From assembly GCA_016204425.1 (NCBI GenBank), contig JACQKR010000032.1, forward strand, positions 1 through 8,708: a stretch of DNA of 8,708 bases, given 5' to 3'. The first letter of the stretch is position 1, and each line of letters starts with the position of its first letter. The notes under the pieces were generated by a model, which saw only the letters and a program-made list of their open reading frames with translations, searched no databases and was not told the DNA's origin. This DNA is from Candidatus Levyibacteriota bacterium. Its GTDB lineage: Bacteria; Patescibacteriota; Microgenomatia; Levybacterales; UBA12049. Below, piece after piece: positions 5,702-8,708 of the stretch. The translations under genes and the position numbers were made by a program.

Positions 5702-7462
5702 ATGATATTACTAATTGCATTTGCGTTTTTAGCTGGAGTTATAACGATACTATCTCCATGTATTTTGCCAATACTTCCAATTGTTCTGACCTCAAGTATT
5801 GGTGGTCAAAACACTGGTAAATCTCGTCCAATGGGAGTTGTTGTCGGGTTTATCTTAAGTTTTACTTTCTTTACTCTTTTTCTTTCAACCATTGTCCGTC
5901 TGAGCGGGATTTCGGCAGACACTCTCAGATTTATTTCAGTGCTGGTTATAGGAGGCTTTGGTGTCTCACTTCTTATCCCGCAGTTTCAAGTATTTGTTGA
6001 GAGATTGTTTTCAAAATTGGCAGGATTCATGCCAAGTACCCAAAACAAGAACAGCCTGCCTGCCGGCAGGCAGGGTTTTGGTGGCGGATTATTGATAGGT
6101 CTTTCCGTTGGACTTCTATGGACTCCTTGTGTTGGTCCAATACTGGCTTCTGTTATATCTCTTGCAATTACTGGAACCGTTTCCTTCGACGCATTTCTCA
6201 TCACCCTTGCATATGCCTTTGGTACGGCAATCCCTATGTTTCTAATAATGCTTGGCGGGCAAAATGCGCTCCGTCGTGTCCCATGGCTACTATCGAATCT
6301 TGGTAACATCCAAAAACTATTTGGAGCGTTGATGATTCTCACAGCAATAGGAATATTTTTTAATGTTGATCGGAAGTTTCAAACATTTGTTTTAAACACT
6401 TTTCCACAATACGGAGTTGGTTTAACAAAATTTGAAGATAATACATCCGTGAAGCAAGCGCTTGAGAAAGTAAATCAAAAACCTATAGACAAAACAAAAA
6501 TTGGTAAGCCTACCTCAGACATGACATTACCGAAAGGTCCAGCTGCACCCGAGCTTATTCCTGGAGGAGTTTGGTTTAACCTGCCTGCCGGCAGGCAGGC
6601 TCTAAACCTCAGTGAGCTTCGCGGCAGAGTAGTCATCGTAGACTTTTGGACGTACTCCTGTATTAATTGTCAACGAACGATGCCTTACTTACGAGCTTGG
6701 CATGAAAAATATAAAGACAAAGGATTAGTTATTATTGGCGTCCATGCTCCCGAATTTGAATTTGAAAAAAACGCCGAAAATGTTGCTCAAGCTATTAAAG
6801 ATTTTAAGCTTACGTATCCGATTGTTCAAGATAACGACTTTGCCACCTGGAGAGCATATAACAACAGCTATTGGCCAGCCAAGTATTTTATTGATAAAGA
6901 TGGGTATGTTCGTTACACCCATTTTGGCGAGGGAGCATATGATGAAAGCGAAAAGGTAATCCAAGAATTGCTAGAAGAGACCGGAGCAGAGGGTGTTTCA
7001 TCCGAGATAAATAATCCGACTTATCAAATCCAAACGAAAACTCCAGAGATATATCTTGGATATGGTCGCATTGAAAATCTCGCGTCACCTGAGAATATCA
7101 AGCAAGATGCTCTTGCCATATATACATCTCCTGCTAATTTAGGAAGTAACCAAGTTGCTTATGAGGGAAATTGGAATGTAATGGAGGAATATTCCAATCC
7201 TCAGAAGGGCGCAAAACTCCTCCTGAATTTCGAATCAAAAGAAGTGTTTCTGGTAATGCGTACAAAAGGAAATCCGGCAAGAGTAAAGGTTTATCTTGAT
7301 GACAAACTGCAAGATTTCGGAGAGGATAATAAAAATGGCGTGGTAACTGTCGATGCTGACCGGCTATATAGATTGATCAATCTCCTAACTCCTGGGCGCC
7401 ATATACTCAGACTAGAGTTTGAAGATAACAATGCAGAACTGTACGCATTTACTTTTGGCTAA
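5702..7462 (+). CDS. dipZ: DipZ-type protein: CcdA transporter, TlpA thioredoxin and C-terminal domain
   Basis: Membrane thiol-reductant transporter fused to an outward-facing thioredoxin, 586 residues. The N-terminal CcdA/DsbD-like domain (1-222) has about six helices and the paired transport cysteines C20 (LSPCILP) and C143 (LWTPCVGP), which accept electrons from cytoplasmic thioredoxin and pass them across the membrane. A linker (223-285) leads to a TlpA-like thioredoxin domain (about 285-435) with DFWTYSCINC (C320, C323) and cis-Pro392 in YWPAKYF. The C-terminal domain (about 440-586), from EIYLGYGR to LYAFTFG, matches the beta-rich carbohydrate-binding-like domain of mycobacterial DipZ. 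Two LPAGRQ segments (119-124 and 294-299) are encoded by identical palindromes and look inserted: one in the loop before the second CcdA cysteine, one just before the first strand of the thioredoxin domain. No strong Shine-Dalgarno; AGGGG at 5685-5689 is 12 bases from the ATG. MsrB follows after eight bases. The architecture is clear; the substrates are inferred. Confidence 0.95.
   Translation: MILLIAFAFLAGVITILSPCILPILPIVLTSSIGGQNTGKSRPMGVVVGFILSFTFFTLFLSTIVRLSGISADTLRFISVLVIGGFGVSLLIPQFQVFVERLFSKLAGFMPSTQNKNSLPAGRQGFGGGLLIGLSVGLLWTPCVGPILASVISLAITGTVSFDAFLITLAYAFGTAIPMFLIMLGGQNALRRVPWLLSNLGNIQKLFGALMILTAIGIFFNVDRKFQTFVLNTFPQYGVGLTKFEDNTSVKQALEKVNQKPIDKTKIGKPTSDMTLPKGPAAPELIPGGVWFNLPAGRQALNLSELRGRVVIVDFWTYSCINCQRTMPYLRAWHEKYKDKGLVIIGVHAPEFEFEKNAENVAQAIKDFKLTYPIVQDNDFATWRAYNNSYWPAKYFIDKDGYVRYTHFGEGAYDESEKVIQELLEETGAEGVSSEINNPTYQIQTKTPEIYLGYGRIENLASPENIKQDALAIYTSPANLGSNQVAYEGNWNVMEEYSNPQKGAKLLLNFESKEVFLVMRTKGNPARVKVYLDDKLQDFGEDNKNGVVTVDADRLYRLINLLTPGRHILRLEFEDNNAELYAFTFG
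6055..6074. repeat. 20-bp palindrome, copy 1 (in-frame LPAGRQ insert)
   Basis: CCTGCCTGCCGGCAGGCAGG is its own exact reverse complement and 80% GC in an AT-rich gene. It is read in frame as LPAGRQ, residues 119-124 of the DipZ-type protein, in the hydrophilic loop between predicted helices 3 and 4. The palindrome stops at both ends: the flanking G and G do not extend it. It is identical to the copy at 6580-6599. LPAGRQ inserts of this kind are, from memory, frequent in CPR proteomes. Confidence 0.9.
6580..6599. repeat. 20-bp palindrome, copy 2 (in-frame LPAGRQ insert)
   Basis: Identical in all 20 bases to the copy 506 bases upstream and read in the same frame as LPAGRQ (residues 294-299). 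It interrupts the stretch between GGVWFN and ALNLSELRG, where DipZ and TlpA relatives usually run directly from WLN into the LxLxxLRG strand. The flanking bases differ from copy 1, so the repeated unit is just the palindrome. Confidence 0.9.
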
Positions 7463-7470
7463 AATTCCCT

Positions 7471-8001
7471 ATGGAAAAGAGATATGGCGTATTTTTTATT
7501 GGCGTAATTATTTTTGCAGTAATTTTTCTTCTTTCAAAACCGAAGCAACCTGTTGGTAAAGAAATGACTTCTCAGCAAAATAGCTCTGTGGTATCCGGTG
7601 CATTTGATAAAAGTAAGATCAAAACTGATGCTGAATGGAAAAAGATATTAACTCCGGAGCAATACCATATTTTGCGGGAAGCTGGGACAGAGATCCCCTT
7701 TACCGGTGTATTAAATCACGAGGAACGGAAAGGAACATATTATAGTATCGGTTGCGATAAGCCGCTTTTTCGATCTGAGCAAAAATATGATTCAGGAACT
7801 GGTTGGCCAAGTTTCTGGGCTCCCATAAATGAAGGCTCATTAGTTTTGCGGAAAGAGAGTGTTCCTGGAGATGATCGAATTGAAGTACTTGATACGTGCG
7901 GAGGACATCTCGGTCATGTGTTTGATGACGGGCCAGAACCGACTGGTAAGCGATATTGCATGAATTCTATCGCGTTAAAATTTGTTCCCGACGAAAATTA
8001 G
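7471..8001 (+). CDS. msrB: Membrane-anchored peptide-methionine (R)-S-oxide reductase
   Basis: Reduces methionine-R-sulfoxide in proteins back to methionine. The 176-residue product has an N-terminal helix (about 5-22) that places the enzyme outside the membrane, then a short linker and the MsrB domain from about 53. Family signatures are TDAEWKKILTPEQYHILREAGTE, SGTGWPSFW (108-116), CGGHLGHVFDDGP (143-155) and RYCMNS (161-166) with catalytic C163. The usual four zinc cysteines in two CxxC pairs are reduced to one per pair: C95 in SIGCDKPLF and C143 in DTCGGH. The common resolving Cys in SGCGWPSF is Thr110. So C95 or C143 may serve as the resolving residue and zinc is probably absent. The gene follows the DipZ-type gene by eight bases with no Shine-Dalgarno; the start is supported by the anchor helix. 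The context suggests it is recycled by the thioredoxin domain of DipZ or by the anchored thioredoxin at 5119. Confidence 0.95.
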   Translation: MEKRYGVFFIGVIIFAVIFLLSKPKQPVGKEMTSQQNSSVVSGAFDKSKIKTDAEWKKILTPEQYHILREAGTEIPFTGVLNHEERKGTYYSIGCDKPLFRSEQKYDSGTGWPSFWAPINEGSLVLRKESVPGDDRIEVLDTCGGHLGHVFDDGPEPTGKRYCMNSIALKFVPDEN

Positions 8002-8010
8002 ATAATCCCT

Positions 8011-8313
8011 ATGAAGTATAACCAATATGAAATACGCAACAATGTTTGGCTTTATCCAGGAATGGCCGGGTGGCACTTTGTTTCCATACCTCAGGATATA
8101 TCGGAAGACATAAAAAATAATTTTGGGAATAGGAAAAGGGGCTGGGGTTCTCTGCCTGTTATAGTAACTATTGGCAAAACGAGCTGGAGAACATCAATTT
8201 TCCCGGACAAAAAAGTGGGAGGCTATCTTCTACCACTCAAAGCTGAAGTTCGAAAGAAGGAAGGAATAGTAGCAGAGGATACGGTATCCTTACTACTTGA
8301 GATACGAATATGA
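8011..8313 (+). CDS. DUF1905-family small protein
   Basis: A 100-residue soluble protein covering the whole DUF1905 domain. Recognisable segments are VWLYPGMAGWHFVSIP (13-28), the RGWGSLPVIVTIGKTSW stretch in the middle, then SIFPDKKVGGYLLPLKAEVRK and the final EGIVAEDTVSLLLEIRI. The family is predicted to form a small beta barrel; its biochemical role is not established. No signal or membrane segment is present, so it is likely cytoplasmic, unlike the three genes before it. It begins nine bases after msrB, again without a Shine-Dalgarno, and shares the TCCCTATG start context with msrB. It is the last gene of the apparent operon, before a hairpin. Confidence 0.9.
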   Translation: MKYNQYEIRNNVWLYPGMAGWHFVSIPQDISEDIKNNFGNRKRGWGSLPVIVTIGKTSWRTSIFPDKKVGGYLLPLKAEVRKKEGIVAEDTVSLLLEIRI

Positions 8314-8347
8314 AGAGGTAACTCCTTAACGAAGATACCTCTTCATA
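8309..8347. terminator. Hairpin between convergent genes, possible bidirectional terminator
   Basis: A 12-bp perfect stem pairs 8309-8320 (TATGAAGAGGTA) with 8336-8347 (TACCTCTTCATA) around a 15-base loop. It overlaps the TGA of the DUF1905 gene and lies 11 bases beyond the stop of the minus-strand gene, where a terminator shared by convergent genes is expected. No T-run follows on either strand, so efficiency is uncertain. Confidence 0.5.
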
Positions 8348-8358
8348 AACAAATATCT

Positions 8359-8688
8359 TTACATTGGCAGTGCTTCATAGACACGTACGGCTCCCTCGCT
8401 ATCATCTTCAAGCGCAGGGCATCCTTGAGCAATTTTTGTTGCTTCATCCATGTCTTTTGCATTAATGATAGTATAGCCCTTAGCAGGCCACCTATCTGCA
8501 GGGATCGTTTCAATGTCTTTTGCTGTTACAGATTTTGCACCAGCCGCGAACGGATTGCCTCCGTCGACCATCTTTTCCTTAAATGTACCGAACCATGCCA
8601 TCCATTTGTCCATTGTATTTTTCATTTCTTCTTTACTTATGTCATCTGGTCTCACTTTGCCATAGTAAACAAATACAAATTTTTTCAT
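8359..8688 (-). CDS. YCII-related domain protein
   Basis: A 109-residue cytoplasmic protein of the YCII-related family, a dimeric ferredoxin-like alpha+beta fold. It opens with MKKFVFVYYGKV, followed by an amphipathic helix with WMAWFGTFKEKMVDGGNPF (29-47), then GYTIINAKDMDEATKIAQGCP and the closing EGAVRVYEALPM. The GNPF and GYTIINA elements are typical of the family. Family members are mostly of unknown function and are often found near sigma factors or oxidative-stress genes; no such partner is visible on this strand. It is transcribed toward the redox operon, ending 45 bases from the DUF1905 stop. Its promoter lies outside the window. It has the best ribosome-binding site in the window, which may mean high expression or a different origin from its SD-less neighbours. 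Confidence 0.9.
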   Translation of the reverse strand: MKKFVFVYYGKVRPDDISKEEMKNTMDKWMAWFGTFKEKMVDGGNPFAAGAKSVTAKDIETIPADRWPAKGYTIINAKDMDEATKIAQGCPALEDDSEGAVRVYEALPM

Positions 8689-8694
8689 TTTTTC

Positions 8695-8703
8695 TCACCT
8701 CCT
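8695..8703 (-). promoter_or_regulatory. Near-perfect Shine-Dalgarno of the YCII-related gene
   Basis: On the minus strand AGGAGGTGA ends six bases before the ATG at 8688. It shows that this genome's 16S tail is very likely a normal anti-Shine-Dalgarno, so the SD-less genes in the window differ by choice of leader and not by loss of the mechanism. Confidence 0.85.
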
Positions 8704-8708
8704 CGTAT

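Overview
The window looks like a piece of a Candidate Phyla Radiation (Patescibacteria) genome, most likely Microgenomates-like. This rests on pattern recognition, not on a database search. The clues are two 20-bp GC-rich palindromes inserted in frame in a coding gene and read as LPAGRQ, two neighbouring single-pass surface proteins with long Thr-Pro stalks and a shared QD(V/L)RQ(Q/R)A motif after the signal anchor, very tight gene packing, and uneven use of Shine-Dalgarno sites. The standard code fits: no gene needs UGA as a sense codon, and one gene ends in TGA.

Layout. (1) 48-2159: a complete elongation factor G gene (fusA). Its usual str-operon partners are not visible; the window starts only 47 bases upstream, and no tuf follows. 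(2) 2266-4473: two tandem surface-protein genes, three bases apart. The first has a signal anchor, a CARDB-like adhesion domain, a Cys-containing region, a Thr-Pro stalk and a short Cys-rich tail. The second has a signal anchor, an FN3-like Cys-containing domain, a Thr-Pro stalk and a C-terminal membrane helix preceded by a PPTGGG sequence. (3) 4537-8313: six co-directional genes that may form one operon: an XRE-type repressor, an overlapping four-helix membrane protein, a membrane-anchored thioredoxin-like protein (WCPTC), a DipZ-type CcdA/TlpA/C-terminal-domain fusion, a membrane-anchored methionine-R-sulfoxide reductase (MsrB), and a small DUF1905 protein. A perfect 12-bp inverted repeat sits between the thioredoxin and DipZ genes, and an imperfect palindrome overlapping a TTGACA box precedes the repressor. 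(4) 8359-8688, minus strand: a YCII-related small protein with a near-perfect Shine-Dalgarno, convergent with the operon and separated from it by a hairpin.

How the genes may work together. The CcdA part of DipZ should carry reducing equivalents across the membrane to its own extracytoplasmic thioredoxin domain and possibly to the separate anchored thioredoxin. These could then recycle the anchored MsrB. That makes a compact extracytoplasmic reductive repair system, comparable in logic to CcdA-thioredoxin-Msr chains known in Gram-positive bacteria and Neisseria. The Cys-containing stalk proteins next door are possible clients, but that link is only proximity. No stretch longer than about 110 bases lacks a gene. 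I saw no tRNA, rRNA, CRISPR array, transposase or origin.
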